Program-made: the position numbers and the translations under genes
DNA from: Pomphorhynchus laevis
Lineage: Eukaryota; Acanthocephala; Palaeacanthocephala; Echinorhynchida; Pomphorhynchidae
Direction: 5' to 3'
Assembly (NCBI GenBank): GCA_012934845.2
Contig: WNNJ02000620.1
Location: forward strand, 1 to 64,000
DNA length: 64,000 bases
Part shown: positions 41,922 to 55,675 of the stretch, piece after piece
Layout: each line of letters starts with the position of its first letter
How positions within the stretch are numbered: the first letter of the stretch is position 1
Notes under the pieces: generated by a model
Databases searched by the model: none
What the model was told of the DNA's origin: nothing
Seen by the model: only the letters and a program-made list of their open reading frames with translations

Positions 41922-43173
41922 GTGTTTATTTTTATTGTTGAAATTAGCATAATTGAATACGGATTTGGGATTATGAATTGCCATTTGAGCAATTTTCTCT
42001 TCAAATTGACATTGTTTGAAGCGTTTAAGAAATGTGAACCGATTTCTGACCTCTTTATACCTACAGTAATCAATACTATTATTAGAAAACAACTGGAATT
42101 TCATTTTTTTAATTTTAAAGCATTCTTTAACTCTTTGTCAAACCAAGGTTTATGGTGTATACGATTTGCAACGGTTTTACGGGGCGAAAATCGTATGAGT
42201 AATTCCTTAAGGGTGGCTTCTAACTGATAGCATGCCTTATCAACCCCAACATAAAACGGACTGAGCCATGAAATACTTAATAGATTCTGACGCACAAGTT
42301 CGAAGTTAGTTTTAAAATAATTTAAAGAATTCTGTTGTAATCTACAAGCTGAAGGACGTGTAAAATCTGAGTAGAAATTGAGAACACAGTGATCTGACCT
42401 ACCCAAAGGATCGGAATGCGTAACTTTGTGTATAATGTATTTATTCGATGTTAGACAAATATCAAGTAGCGATTGATTTTCTTGGGAAAATCGGGTAAAT
42501 TTTGAAACATGTTGGGTAAGGTTTAGCGAGTTAATCATATCAAGAAATAATGATGTGGACGGACTGCACACCGAAGATGTGTAGGTGTTTCAATCTACTG
42601 TCGCTAAGTTGAAATCACCAACTATAAAAAGATTTGGTTTGGAACCAAACTCTAGAATGTAATCGATCAAGCAACAAACATCTGAAGTGGGATTGCGATA
42701 GATTAAGCCTAAAGTCACTGAACCAAGGGTAGGAAGAGACACACTATCCCACAATAACTCGATTCCATCGGACGCTAGTACATCTAGCAATTTAAATACT
42801 AAACTATTATGCACGTAGAGAATCACTCCACCATCCTTTCAGATAGATCTGTCAACTCGATAAGATGTATAATTTTCAATCCAGATCTCAGCATCAGTAA
42901 TTCTATCATAAAGTCATGTTTCAATAATAGCAACTAATAGCGGATGCGAATTCTCAATGCGGAGTTTTAATTCGTCAATTTTTGGAAGATGACTACGGGC
43001 GTTCGTATATAATAACAAACATTCTAAGCTTAAGGGTATAGTCTGCTGAGGCAACGATATCGGTATGCATGACTGATAATCCTCGCTACGTCGCTCAAGA
43101 GCCGACCACAATGAGGAAGAATAATGGACAATATTTCTTAAACATTTATTATGCACATATAAAATATTTGAAA

Positions 43174-44445
43174 TTACCAATGACTTCTGAGCGACGGAGG
43201 AAGGATTGAATGATCTACCTGTAGATGCATCCAATGTATTTGAGTCTTCCTCCGCACAACCTGGAAATTTCGAATTGTCAAGTTTGACTCACCTGCTTCA
43301 ATACGAGACTTCAAACATTGTTTAGCTTCACGTAAATGCTTACGTTCATTCACGTCGAGATCTTTTAACAATCTTGCAGACGAACCTTGGAGACGATAAG
43401 AGTTCTTAAAGATGGTTTTAACGGCTTTTGGATATGTCAGAATGGCTTTTAGCAGTCTAGGACGATCGTTTATTTTCCTCCCTATGCGGAATAAAGCAAC
43501 TATTTTAATACTAGATAATATATCTTCTGGGGATTGTGCCAAAACGATCATGAGAATACTACGTACCTTCGACAAATCTTCATTTAGTCGGTTTTGGATA
43601 TTGACAGAGCTTGATTCCGACACATTGGCGAAAATAATATAACACAAAGGATCATGCTGTTTACGCAGTTGTGAGAAAGTAGACATTTGCTGCACCGGAG
43701 AACTCGCTCTAGAGGCATTCATTGATTGAGATGATATGAGATGAGCTTCCTTAATGTGCTCGTTTACGCTCTCTTTATGCAGAACCACACTGCCATTACT
43801 AGTAGCTGAGTTCTGTATATCATCATTGCCTGTGTGATTGTTGACAGTCAGCGTTCGTTCATTTTCTGTTTGACGAACAGTATACGATTTTAAGTGACCT
43901 CTCTTCCAGATACGAACAGGAGTGAAACCCGTAACTGACGCTGTAGTCTTGCTAACTGCATGTGGGTATCGATGTGCATTTGGATCGATATCTGCATTAT
44001 TGAATGCAGACCTCACCCACCACCTCAGGTAACTTATGCTGTATTTTTCGTTGTAAATTTACCTCAGATGCACTAGAGAGAATACTATTCTGTAGCATAG
44101 TTACGATCTCCTTAAGCTCTGACACCATTTTAATATTATTTTGTAATTTTTCCTCAAGAATAGTGTTCCATTCACAATTACGAGCTGCACACACCACAAC
44201 AAAATTTACCGGATTATAGTACTTTAATATCATCCGCTTTAACATTAATTTTAGACCATATGTTACAATTCACAGAGCAACATGCCACCTCTATCTCTAC
44301 ATATTGGTCATTAACAGGACTTGCGAAACATTGGCTTTTAACTTGCTTCTTACACTTTTTCCACACCCTATTCAATATTTTATCTAATAAACAGCATGGG
44401 TTTTGAAAACATAACTCCACTTCAACTAATCTAACATTAGCACGC
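43174..44445 (-). pseudogene. family E-type ORF1 with Cys-rich finger, broken
   Basis: The N-terminal part, VEIEVACCSVNCNIW-SKI near 44280 and CAARNCEW near 44190, is a rearranged form of the PHD-like finger seen in E1 and E4. The open ORF from 44016 contains VRIWKRGH, DPLCYIIFANVSES near 43640, LFRIGRKINDRPRLLKAIL near 43470, a GSSARLLKDLDVNERKHL block and TIRNFQVVRR near 43265. This is the same RNA-binding core as in E1 ORF1. The frame then runs on past the usual end to 43174. Confidence 0.7.
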
Positions 44446-45640
44446 GAAAGCTGGACCGGTTTTGTCGAACAGGGGGTGCCGGTTGATGTCGTCTTTATTG
44501 ATATGTCCAAAGCTTTTGATCGGGTCGTTCATTCAGTTTTACTGTGGAAACTTGGAAATTATGGATTCTCAAAGCACGTTTGTCTTTGGATACGTGAATT
44601 CTTGAGTAGACGTTCCTTTGCTGTGCGAGTTGGTGTCTTTGTTTTAATGGTTTTATCTCACTCAAGTTGTTCCTCAATGCTGTATCCTTAGTCCCACTTT
44701 GTTTAATATCTACATCAACGAAATCGCTGAATATGTTACATGCCAGTGCCTATTATACGTTGATGACACGAAACTGTGGTGCCCTTTATTTCGTGGTTGT
44801 TCTAGCTCTCCCCTACTACAAGCAGATTTGAATAAAGTTAGTAGTTGGTGTTCATCACACGGCTTAGTAATCAATGTTACTAAATGTCGACATATGAGAA
44901 TTTGTCAATCCCGATTACCTTCCCCTTCTTATCAATTCAGCTCAACAGTTATCGAATCAGTAAATCACTTTACTGATCTAGGTGTTGTTATCTCCTCCAA
45001 TTTAAAATCTCGTCTTCATTCTTCTACGATTATTGCAAAATGCCGTAGAATTTTAGGATTTCTTCATCGAAACGTTAGACGACTTGAGCCAAAGGCTTTA
45101 CGCATTGTATATTCGAGTCTCTTAAAATCACATATGCTCTATGCATCTCACGCGACACACCCTCAACTGAAATCAGAATTGAGTGAATTCGACAACATTT
45201 CGAGAAGAGCCACGCACTTGGTTCCGGCAACTCGCTCCATTCATTATCCAGTTAGACGAGAGAGGTTGGGTATACGATCTATTGAATGCGATCTGTTGAT
45301 TGCAGATCTTACACTAGTGTGGATGTTGCTGCGCGTGCCTAACCATCCGTGTAAGCAGCTATTCTGTCTTCGTGAATCCTCAATGTTACGTGGACACGAG
45401 CTATGTTTGAAGCATGGCTCAAAGCATCGAACAAATTGCACGACAGTGATGGATCGCGTCTGTAAACGATGGAATGGATTATCACCTAGTGTAATCAACA
45501 GCTCTTCTGCTGTGCAATTCAAAGAACGCCTAAAGCTTGACCTCGTAACTCTTGATGTTTTTTACGTTTTTTCTGTTTTTTTTTATTCGATGTGATGCTT
45601 CCTTACGAGCTTCAGCTCCCTTGGAAGTCGACATATAATA
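44445..45640 (+). mobile_element. family E-type CR1-like element E3, 5'-truncated RT and C-terminus
   Basis: Plus strand, starting at RT motif A: VDVVFIDMSKAFDRVVHSVLL near 44480. The motif GVPQG is altered to VVPQC near 44665 and a frameshift follows it. From 44699 a 298-codon ORF continues with LFNIYINEI, LLYVDDTKLW near 44755 (YVDD intact), VINVTKCRHMR, LGVVISSNLKSRLH, the thumb RRATHLVPATRSIHYPVRRERL and an SAVQFKERLKLDL terminus at 45540. Its 5' end abuts the 5' end of E2 head to head. A tail near 45640 (ATAATAATATTG) may mark the 3' end. Confidence 0.78.
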
Positions 45641-45889
45641 ATATTGTGAATATTGCATACACGAGCCGTTATTCTTAACTGGTCGGTTTGATATTATCCT
45701 CGTGTGGTTGTATGAATCCTATCAGCATCACTGTACACTACAATCAGCGTGGGTGGACCTCATCAGCAGTTAGCCCACGCCTACATTTCGTGTTTCGGTC
45801 CATTTTCTGCTTCTGCTGATTCCTTGTCGCCGAAATGCTGGTTTATATTTGGCTTATATACCAAATTACACAATTAATGTGTTCTATAT
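45641..45889. other. unassigned spacer, possibly PLE-derived
   Basis: Contains GCGTGGG..CCCACGC (about 45746-45779) and TTGGCTTATATACCAA. The right end runs into PLE endonuclease sequence at 45890, so part may be degraded PLE coding region. No other signal. Confidence 0.3.
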
Positions 45890-46340
45890 TTGGTGTGGGC
45901 GGTAACTAATATTCGGATGAACAACCGTAGAGCGGATATTAAAGCCTGTCGTATAAATGCAGATGGACTGGCATCACACCTCATTAAAAATCCAACACAT
46001 GAAATTTCACTTGCAGTAATTGAGGGAAATATTCCCAACACTGCTAAAAGAAAGCGCAAGGAACTCTATTGGATAGCACAATTAAAGATCGCTAAACAGT
46101 GAAATGATAGGTGCACTGAAATTGGTGAAGAACAACATTTAAGATGCTATCATATATTTATGCTGTTATATTTATATTTTTACAATTGTAGATATTATTT
46201 TCCTGAAGAAGGCCACTAGTTGGTCGAAAGCTTGAATAAAACGATATCTTTGTGTTTCCGGTTTGACTTAAAATCCGAGTATTAATATATACAAGTATCC
46301 GTCAAAGGATCCCGGAGCTGATTTGAATAAATAATCTAAA
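45890..46340 (+). pseudogene. Penelope-like element fragment: GIY-YIG C-terminus and 3' UTR (P0)
   Basis: IRMNNRRADIKACR near 45915 and ELYWIAQLKIAKQ near 46075 match the end of the GIY-YIG domain in the PLEs at 50.3 and 46.6 kb (compare NNRRADIKRND and KWIAQIM). The first half of the domain, including GVY..YVGET, is missing. The 3' UTR holds CTGAAGAA-GGCCA-CTAGT-TGGTC-GAAAG at 46203-46230, equivalent to the hairpin of P1, and a GTATCC..GGATCC hairpin near 46290 shared with P3. Confidence 0.65.
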
Positions 46341-46346
46341 CTATAT

Positions 46347-49119
46347 ATATATAGTTTGAGGTGGACTGCCGTTCGCGATCATAGTAGACCTTTAATCAAT
46401 GTAAATATGAATAAATTCAAGTCCAGCGAAAAACAAGAATGATTTTGTCTTTTAAACGTTTCAACCCCGAGGGGTCTTCTTCAGTACAATCTACAACAGT
46501 ATATAAATACATTGGTTTGTGAAATAACCACATTTAAACAAATTAATGATCACTAAATGTCAAAATACTTTTTCAAGGCACATCCCACCAGCGAAAAATG
46601 TGCTTATCTGTATTAACGCCTGGAGGTTGATCAGTATGTAGTCTTCCTATCCAACGTTGCTCTATCTGTCTTCTCTTACAGTCATTAGTGTCTACGTCAA
46701 GCAATTTATACGTAAAGGTGTGTTCACTTCCTTCAGTGATTGTATGAGCTGCTGCACCATCAGCCTTCAACCCAATTTTTATATGGTGACGTCTTTTAGT
46801 CAGCCTGTCTTTTAAGGGATGCTTTGTCTCTCCGACATACTGAGCTGCACATTCTCGACATTGAGCGAAATAAACACCTCCTGCAGTTTTACAGTTAGCC
46901 GATTTACCTAAATGATATTTCAAAGAGGTTGTGCTACTTTTTACGCTCTCTCCGCTATCAATGTCCTTACAACATTTACATCTCTTATTTTTGCACTGAG
47001 AAGTGTAATGTTTGTGTGGGTCAATGACTTTCTTTAATTTACTGCGCACAATAGTTGAGGCCACAGTTCTTTTCATTCGGAAGAATACCCGCGGTTTCTT
47101 TATCTTTGAGCCATAACGGAGATTTGCCCTTTCCACAGCTTGCAATACGTCATGCTGCAGATGATCAAATGTAGGACAATAATCAGTCACAATAGTTGTC
47201 ATTGGAATCTCTGCACGTGGCTTCTTCACTTCCATATTGATGGCGGATTTTATGATATTTGCAATCCATCTACGTGTATAACCTCTACCAATTAGATTGT
47301 TAAGTAGCTTATGCATATTCTCAATTTGTTTATATTTGGTGCTGCACAGTTTAATGATCCGTTGAGCTTCATTCATCACCAGGTTGCGCTTTGTCGCTTT
47401 CGGATGACAACTTTGTGAGTGTATGTAGGTCGGTGTGAACGTCGGCTTTCGGTATATCTCATTCTCTATACTACCTCGTTGATTCCGGTTTATCTGTAGG
47501 TCCAAGAAGCAGACAGCATCATCACTAGTAAACTCAAACTTGAGTGAGCCATTATTATTAAACGCATCTTTCACTATATTTACTGCTGAATCTGGATACA
47601 TAAAGAAGATATCATCGATATATCTTGAATACAATAGAGGCTTTGTATATAGTTTTTCGATGACTCTAGATTCATAAACATGCATGTAGATTATAGCATA
47701 TGTGGGAGCCATTGGCGTCCCCATAGCTGTACCTTTAATTTGCCGATACAATGAATCGTTAAATTCGAAAATGTTGTTGGTAAGTATAACTTTTACCGAT
47801 TCTAATATAAATGTTATCATTTTCGAGGGCCATCCTGCATTTTCTATCGTAAATCGTAGTGCTTCAATGCCATCTTCATGTTCAATAGATGTGTACAAGG
47901 AGCAGACATCTGCTGTAACGAATGTGTAATCAAATGGAGCGTTTGATCTAATTGAATCTAATCGGTCTAGAAATTGATTAGTACTAGCAATGTGTGAAGG
48001 AATTGTCCTCAACAACGGTTTTATCAACGAATCGATATATCTGCTGAGTTTCTCAGTTGCAGTCCCATTGCTGCTGACAATAGGCCGACCTTGACATGGC
48101 GAGGATTGTTTATGAGTTTTTGGCAGCATATAAAACCTGCCAGCGGTTGGTTTATTCACAGTCAAGTTACGACCAGTTTCTTGTGTAATCACTTGTAAGC
48201 TGACATACTTCTCTATAAGGTCACTGACATTCATTGTTGCATGTTCTAAGTCGGTTATTGTAGCTGATGTGTAAGCATCACTACACAGTTGTCGTTGTGC
48301 CTCGTTGATATAGTCAGTAGTCTGCCACACAACCGCTTCACCACCTTTGTCACTCGGCTTTATGACAACATCGTTCATCTCTCGTAATTGACGCAATGCT
48401 ACCAAATGCTCCCTACTCAAGTTACATCTACCAGTGTTCGTACATTTAGGGTTAATGTATTTATCAAATAAACATTTCCCAATTGAATTAGTAGCTGCAC
48501 TAGTTGGAGTTGTGCCGTCTTCGACGCTCATAGCTATACGTCTTATACCAGTGGCTAATTCGTATCGATCGTATTCTACAGGGGTAATTGCAAAGTTCAA
48601 CCCTTTTTCTAGAACCTCTAGTTGTTGCCTTGTTAGATTCTTACTGCTGAGATTTGTCACAGTTGTAGTTGTATGGGCAATATCAACATCAGTAGATATT
48701 TGTTGTGCTTGACGTCGTTTGCGAATCCTTCTATTGCGATACCAGTTGCAAAGTTTCAGTTCAGCTGGAGACGTACTTACTCCATGTGTTCGTCTTAGTT
48801 TTTTACATTTTGCTCTTAGCAGAGTTTCCAATAGTAATTGGTCAGGTCGATGTGTACAATAAACATTCGCAATTTTGCTATAATAACACAGAAGTGTCCT
48901 CATAAGTTCAATCTCTGCACGATGTAGTATTTTAGATTCAGCTTTTCGAATCGAAATTATACTTTCTAGATTTGTATTTTTACTGAACGGTGATAATCGT
49001 TGTTTAAGTCTAATTCCTTTCGGAATTATGTGGTTATTCCAACAGAACGACAAGAAATGAAGATGTGCGTAGATCGTTGACTGTTCTTGTTCCGGCAGGA
49101 TCTTCTTTGAGACCTGATT
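46347..49119 (-). mobile_element. Penelope-like element P1 with upstream partial copy (pLTR-type structure)
   Basis: Runs on the minus strand from the junction with P2 near 49120 to a TATATATATAG end at about 46347. Its 3' 691 bp (46347-47037) recur directly upstream in the same orientation at 49120-49810 with no difference I could find. A full unit preceded by a tandem 5'-truncated unit is the pseudo-LTR organisation known from PLEs. The left flank in P0 sequence ends in a short TA run, and P2 starts in a long TA repeat. The ORF is intact, so the unit may be active or recently so. Confidence 0.88.
46460..46484 (-). promoter_or_regulatory. PLE 3' UTR hairpin with hammerhead-like core
   Basis: On the element strand: CTGAAGAA, stem GACCC, loop CTCG, stem GGGTT, then GAAAC. 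The P2 copy (49233-49257) is identical. P0 (46203-46230) has stem GGCCA/TGGTC between the same CTGAAGAA and GAAAG, and P3 (50188-50214) has CTGACGAA, GTCC/GGAC and TAAAC. The stem changes while pairing is kept. CTGANGA..GAAA is the hammerhead core arrangement, known in PLEs, but I could not place stems I and III or a cleavage site, so only a conserved hairpin is claimed. Confidence 0.45.
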
Positions 49120-50149
<1,030 letters not shown>

Positions 50150-52335
50150 TTGTAGAAAACAGGCAAAGACACATAATTTATTTAAACGTTTAGTCCTTTA
50201 TAGGGACTTCGTCAGTATATCTAGAAAACACAAAATTATAGTCACAATGCTATAATTATAGAAAAAGCGAATTATTATTCGTTACGTGAGGTCTTGCCAC
50301 TTTAATGGAGGTGCAGCTGTTTGCCCGTAAGTAGCATCGGCCATTATTTGTGCTATCCATTTCATTTCCGATCCTTTTCGATTTTTGTCACAATTAAAAT
50401 CCTGTTCAATTATTGTATAATTGTAATATTCTTGTTGAGACTTGTTTTCGTCTTTATGTATTAGTGCATGTCTAACCGCGCCTTCTGTTGAATCGTTTCG
50501 CTTGATGTCCGCTCTTCGATTGTTAACACGAATGCTTAGAAAGTTGGATGTCTCACCAACATATTGTTTATCACACTGCTTACAGGATGCGATGTAAACA
50601 CAGTTTCTCGTCTTGCAGTCGGATTTATGTGAGAGTCGATATTCAAGTTTTGTTTCATTGCTTCGAAACGTCTTTGTCTCATTTATCAATCCGCAGCATT
50701 TACACCTCGCTCTTTTACATGGTGCACATTTGTTATGTTGTTCGTCTCTCAGTTCACCCGATTCTTTGGACATGTTGAATTTAGATCGAATGAGCATATT
50801 TTTAAGCGTCTGATGAGTTTTAAAGTACACTATTGGTTGCTTACCATGCGTTTTACACATCTTAAACGCCTCTACCATTCTTCTACTTAATGATGCTAGG
50901 GCTGGGTGGTATGTTGTCACACATGCAGCCTTTTTCGGTCTTTCGGGTTGTGCTGATAGAAGCTCTGTTCGTGATGCTGTCGCGAATTTATCCATGATTT
51001 TGTCGATCCATCGCCTTTTATATCCTCGCTCGAGTAGGTCTGTTGTTAATTGTGATAACGCATTGTACCTAGAGTGTTGGGTACTAGAAACCTTGATAAT
51101 TCGCCGTATTTCACTATACACCATTCCTCGTTTCGTCGATTGACTATGGGCACTAGTTGAGTGTAAATACTTAGGTGCTGATTGGGGTTTGCGGTAGCAC
51201 CTCGTTAAGAATACATCTTCCCTAGTTGTACTTAGCTTTTAGGTTGTAACATTCAAGGAAGTTCACAGGACATTCCAAGTTGCATGTACATTTATTTGTC
51301 CGTCGTTTAGTTGCTTCAACAAGGACTGCATTGCATTTTCACTACTATCCCATATGCAAAATACATCGTCGATATACCGCATCCATGAATGCGGCTTCAC
51401 TACTGAGTTGCTTATTAGTTCTTCGTACATGCCCATATACAGTATCGCATAACATGGTGCTACGGGTGTACCCATGGCAGTACCTTTAAGTTGAATATAG
51501 CATTGCCCATTAAACTCAACAACATTAATGCGTGTTATCAATTACGTAGCTTTCATTATAAAATCCACTTCATCACTATCTAAAGCCGCTGTTGCTCTGT
51601 AAATTGCTTTCATACCGTCTTCATGGGGTATGTTTGGATATAGAGACTCGACATCTAGCGTGAAGATCTCTGCATTCGACGGGATTGTATCTTTGATCTG
51701 GTTAAATTTCCTCAGAAAATCGTCCGTACTTTCTAAATGAGCCGACACATTGGCTATCAACGGCTTTAGTTTGCTATGGACATATCGAGAAAGTCTCTCT
51801 GTTGGTGTACCGATGCAGCTCATAATTGGTCTCCAAGGACAGGGAATAACCATTTTGTGGATTTTCGGGAGCATGTAAGATATCCAGGTTTGTTTAAGCT
51901 GTTAATCATATGCGTGCATTCTTAAGTGGTTATGACACCCTTTTTTACATACTTTACTACCAGTTGTTCAATATGTTCGCTGATCTTACTAATATCCTCC
52001 TTATCGAATTTCCATAAGTATCACTGTTTAAATGTCGTTGCGCTTCATCAATATAATCATTTTCGGACCAAATAACGAGTTTTCCCCTTTATCAGCTTGC
52101 TTTATTACGATCCCTTTTCTCTTACGAAGTCTTTGAAGTGCATCGTGAAGGTGTTTAGGAATATTGCTGAAATATCGATAGTTTGGATGTATTGGTGCGA
52201 ATTCGTCAAATAACCGTTACCCATTTTGTTTGTAGCTTGCAATCTCGCTGGTTTTACTTTTTGATCGTTAAAGCAATTTATACAGGTTCGCGTTGTCGAA
52301 AATCGTAGGGACACCCGATGATGAAGCGGGTTCAC
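50150..52335 (-). pseudogene. Penelope-like element P3, degraded RT with intact-looking GIY-YIG
   Basis: A PLE different from P1, in four pieces on the minus strand: 52335-52105 (N-terminal, weak), 51874-51542 (MLPKIHK, WRPIMSCIGTPTERLSRYV, FTLDVESLYPNIPHEDG), 51541-51263 (QLKGTAMGTPVAPCYAILYM, RYIDDVFCIWD) and 51124-50282. The last is 280 open codons with CKRARCKCC, CVYIASCKQCDKQYVGET near 50560, RVNNRRADIK and EMKWIAQIM. RT lesions include shifts after YIDD and before MLPK. The 3' UTR has the hairpin at 50188-50214 and GTATCCTTTTGGATCC near 50120. Confidence 0.82.
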
Positions 52336-52753
52336 TCTTCATTATTATAAAATACAACAGCAGCAAAAAAGCGTAGAGCTCGTACAGGCTGAGTATAGGT
52401 TAAAAAATATCAATGAAAATCTGATTGTTCTAAGTTAATACATTCTTCAGACTTCTCTTGAAGGACAAAATACTGGAGGCCGAAACCGCTTGATTTGGTA
52501 GCTTATTCTAGCTTTTCCACGTTCGGTTGACAATTGTGTTAAATATTCTTCGTGGACGAATGTGGGTCTTTAACGTGAGGTGATGTCCCCTCAATCTGTT
52601 TGAATTTCAAAGTTCGAACAGTTTACGACAAACATGTTCCCTCTGCCCTTTTTGAACATTAAGCGTTGTCCACACAAACATTAAATCAGATGACTTTAAA
52701 GATTTCTTCACTGTGGTCACACCAAGTGCGTGGAGTCGAAAAATGAATGAGAG

Positions 52754-53830
52754 CTAGCGTTGGGTAAGTACAAGATGTGTGGCCTTGCGTACTTTGGATT
52801 CGTACAGGTTCATCTCTGTCGTAGTTTGAGGGTGGCAGGCAGGTGAAGCGTATCTCATTAAAGATAAGACATAAGCATTGTAAATTAACTTAAAACTGGA
52901 TGCGTCAAGCTGGCCAATGGTCCTTCTAATAAGTCCTAAAATTCGATGGCATTTAGCAACTGTGTGACTGGTATATGGGATGGTCGATAGGCTTCTATTT
53001 ACGATCACGCCAAGGTCTTGAAATTCGGGAACTGTTTCAATTTCTCTTCCGTCAATGGTATATGACGAATTGATGTGTAGATGTCCGATGCGCATATGTT
53101 TTGACTTATCGGGGTTTAATACCAGTCCCCGTTGATTACACCATACCTTAATATTATCAATGTCTCTCTGGAGTATCATTGGATCTCGGCTATCGATTAT
53201 TAGTCGCCAAATTTTCAAGTAGTCGGCATATAAACCACATGGACTCGAAATAGATGTAGTAAGCTCGTTAATGTAAATAACGAAGATCAATAGACTGAGT
53301 ATCGATCCCTGAGGAATACCGCGTCCAGGAGTTCTTGCCTTTGGCATATGTTTATTGGCCAATACAGTAATCTTTCGATTTCTAAGGAAGGAGTTAATCC
53401 AATTTAGGAGGGTTCCTATGATGCCGTAGTGTTCCTGCGTAATAAGGAGGACATCATAGTATATCCGATCAAATGCTTTGCTGAGGTCGAAAAACAAAAC
53501 ATCAACATTAACTCCAGCCTCGGCATATCTGGTCCAATCACTTCTCGCAAGTATAAGTTTTGTGACAGTAGATCTTCCTAGGCGGAAACCACGCTGGTTG
53601 TCGCAGAGTAATTGGTACCCTTCTAGGCGCCCGATGATTCGTTTAAAAAGCAGTTTCTCTAGCACTTTACAAGCAACGCAGGTAAGGCTTATAAGCCGAT
53701 AGTTGCTTGCTAGATCATGGTCGCCTTTTTTGTAGCGAGGTCGGATTGTAGAACATTTCCAATCTGATGGTATACGATCAATTTCAGCCTGTTGACAAGG
53801 AGAAATCGAATGTGGTGTGTAAAGGTTCAT
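52754..53830 (-). pseudogene. CR1-like reverse transcriptase with mutated active site (YADY)
   Basis: 358 open codons: SNYRLISLTCVACKVLEKLL near residue 45, DVLFFDLSKAFDRI near 110, GRGIPQGSILSLLIFVIYINEL near 165 and CGLYADYLKIW near 205, then LVLNPDKSKHMRIG, LGVIVNRSLS and RKATHLVLTQR at the end. The active site should be YADD; a single base change (GAC to TAC) makes the second Asp Tyr, which should abolish polymerisation. A frameshift moves the remaining C-terminus out of frame below 52754. Family E motifs throughout. Confidence 0.8.
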
Positions 53831-54029
53831 ATATTACTGGTGCAAGTTCCCGAAGAAGAATTGGAGGAATATTGTCTGTCCTGCCGTAATTGATCGTGGT
53901 AGCTTTAAAAGTTCGTTAAGTACCTCAAATTTTTCAAATGGAGTAAATTCGTAACATGGATATTGAGCTGTGGAGACTCGGGGGCAATAATGACAGGTAG
54001 GACTTTCTAGCGTGAATTGATCGAGAAAA

Positions 54030-54597
54030 TTATTGGCAATTGCTTTTCATCAAATGTGAGCTCAACGGTTTCATAAATATAGAGTTGATCTCAGGGGTAG
54101 TTGATTTAAATGGGCTGATATGTTTGAACAATTTACTGGGATATCTTTTTGATGATCGACAAAGATTGGAAACGAAGCATCTGCGTTTCTGACGTTCGAG
54201 TGCCGTTACTTGATTTCGTAATTCCATGTAATCGGTCCAAGAACAATTCCCTTCTTTGAATTTTTTGTAAATTCTGTCTCTTGTATTAACCATTTGTTTA
54301 ATATGCGAGTCAAACCAAATGAGAATTTTGTGGGATGTGCGCTGACGTTTTAAAGAAGAGAAGTAATTTAGAGCATTGATCAAGGTAGATTTGAAATTTT
54401 CCCAGCACTGATCTATGCCAATTACATATGGATTAGGCCATTGAATGTTTCGAATAGCTTGCGTCATACTTGCGAAATTCGCTTTGAATGGATTCATTTC
54501 GGGTTTTGACGACGAGGCTGTTTTAAAGAGACTAACAGCAATGGCCAGCCTAATGACACAATGACCACTGTGGCCAATAAGTAGCTTGGTTCGCCTC
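54030..54597 (-). pseudogene. E4 endonuclease end and endonuclease-RT linker
   Basis: Open 187-codon stretch starting just inside the D6 junction with IGHSGHCVIRLAI, the SDH-type motif that ends APE domains (Asp replaced by Gly here), then a basic linker with WFDSHIKQMVNTRDRIYKKF, a region that precedes RT in CR1-like proteins. It joins the RT ORF below after a short gap with stops (53830-54030). Confidence 0.7.
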
Positions 54598-55675
54598 ATA
54601 TCTATCCGACCGTTCCTTTCGCGTCTGTTCTAATTCATCATCCTCCCCTCCCATCCCTATTTTTTGCGGGGTTCCACAAGGTTCAGTCCTAGGTCCCCTG
54701 CTTTTCTCTCTTTTGCTTGGCGATCTCTCTCCATTTATCAAACCTTACTCCTTTAACGTCATGCAATACGCCGATGACATTCTAATCTATGTTCATGCAC
54801 CCGCACATCGCATACACGATATCGGCATTTCTGCCTCCAACTGTCTTTCTTCTATCTACAAACGTCTCTCCAATCTCCATCTCGTTCTAAACGCCGAAAA
54901 GTCCAAAATAATGTGGATCCTTCCCCGTAAACCAAGCATATCTCCTCCCATTGTATCTTTTGCCTCATCGATCATCCCTATAGTCCACAATCTCACTTTC
55001 TTAGGCTTCCATTTCGATGATCACCTTTCCCTTAAACCCTTCGTCCGTGACAAGGTCCGCTCGTCTAACTTAATTCTTCGTGACATCCGCCGTATCCGCC
55101 CCCTTATCGACTTCCGTTCTTGTATGTCTCTTCTTTCATCGCTTCTTTTCCCTAAAATCGATTACTGCCTCAGCCTTTTCGCCAATTCTCCAAAATCCAT
55201 CATCCTACCCCTACAACGAATAATCAACACCGCCGTTCGAGTGCTCTTTCGTCTCCGTCGCTTCGACCACACATCCACATATTTTGCCCAACTCTCCTGG
55301 CCCACCATCCACATCCGCATCAAACTCCGCCTTCTTCTCGTTACTTTTCGTCTCATCGCTGTCGGCTCCCCATCGTTCATCAACCTTCCTTTCTTAGACG
55401 ATACTCGCCCCACCTCGCTATCGCTTCGTTCCTGTCATACCCTCTTACTCCACGTTCCTAATTACTCCAACAACTACGGTCTCCGATCCTTCCTCGTCGC
55501 CGCCTCACTCGCCTGGAATCAACTCCCTCTCGACGTCCGCCGCGCCCCTCCTTTATCACATTCAAACACCTCCTCCGTTCACACCTTCTCGACACCTGAT
55601 TCACAGTTTTGTTTTGTTGTGGTCATGTAAGCGTGCGCTGGCACGCATTTGCCACGTTAAAATAAATCCTTTTTT
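54598..55675 (+). mobile_element. family D (CR1/L2-like) element D6, 5'-truncated, open C-terminal ORF
   Basis: Begins in RT at AWFASYL..RSFRVCSNSSSS, and from 54713 holds one 305-codon frame: MQYADDILIYVHAPAHR near 54760, KSKIMWILPRK near 54905 (Trp codon intact, unlike D4 and D7), GFHFDDHLSLKPFVRDK near 55005, SLLFPKIDYCLSLFANSPKS near 55140 and the C-terminal WNQLPLDVRRAP near 55515. The 3' end is GTAAGCGTGCGCTGGCACGCATTTGCCACG plus an AAATAAATCC tail. Inserted in E4; CAATA flanks both ends. One of the least damaged D copies in its length. Confidence 0.87.

Larger units (their letters stand above)
41400..44445 (-). mobile_element. family E-type CR1-like element E2, RT deleted
   Basis: Minus-strand order: ORF1 (44445-43174), endonuclease (about 43230-42105) and the endonuclease-RT linker (42104-41930), then a jump directly into thumb sequence RCRATKLVNSVKALPYNERL (41910-41830). 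The RT domain is absent. The jump coincides with a 39-bp palindrome at 41883-41921. Endonuclease motifs include GLIYRNP near 42700, FIVGDFNLATVD near 42600 and GRSDHCVLNFYSD near 42400. ORF1 and the endonuclease have scattered stops. The 3' limit is uncertain. Confidence 0.7.

Noticed and set aside
44214-44510. Continuous 98-codon ORF as an intact ORF1 start of E2
   Set aside because: Its first residues are antisense to the RT of E3 across the head-to-head junction; only the part below about 44445 belongs to E2.
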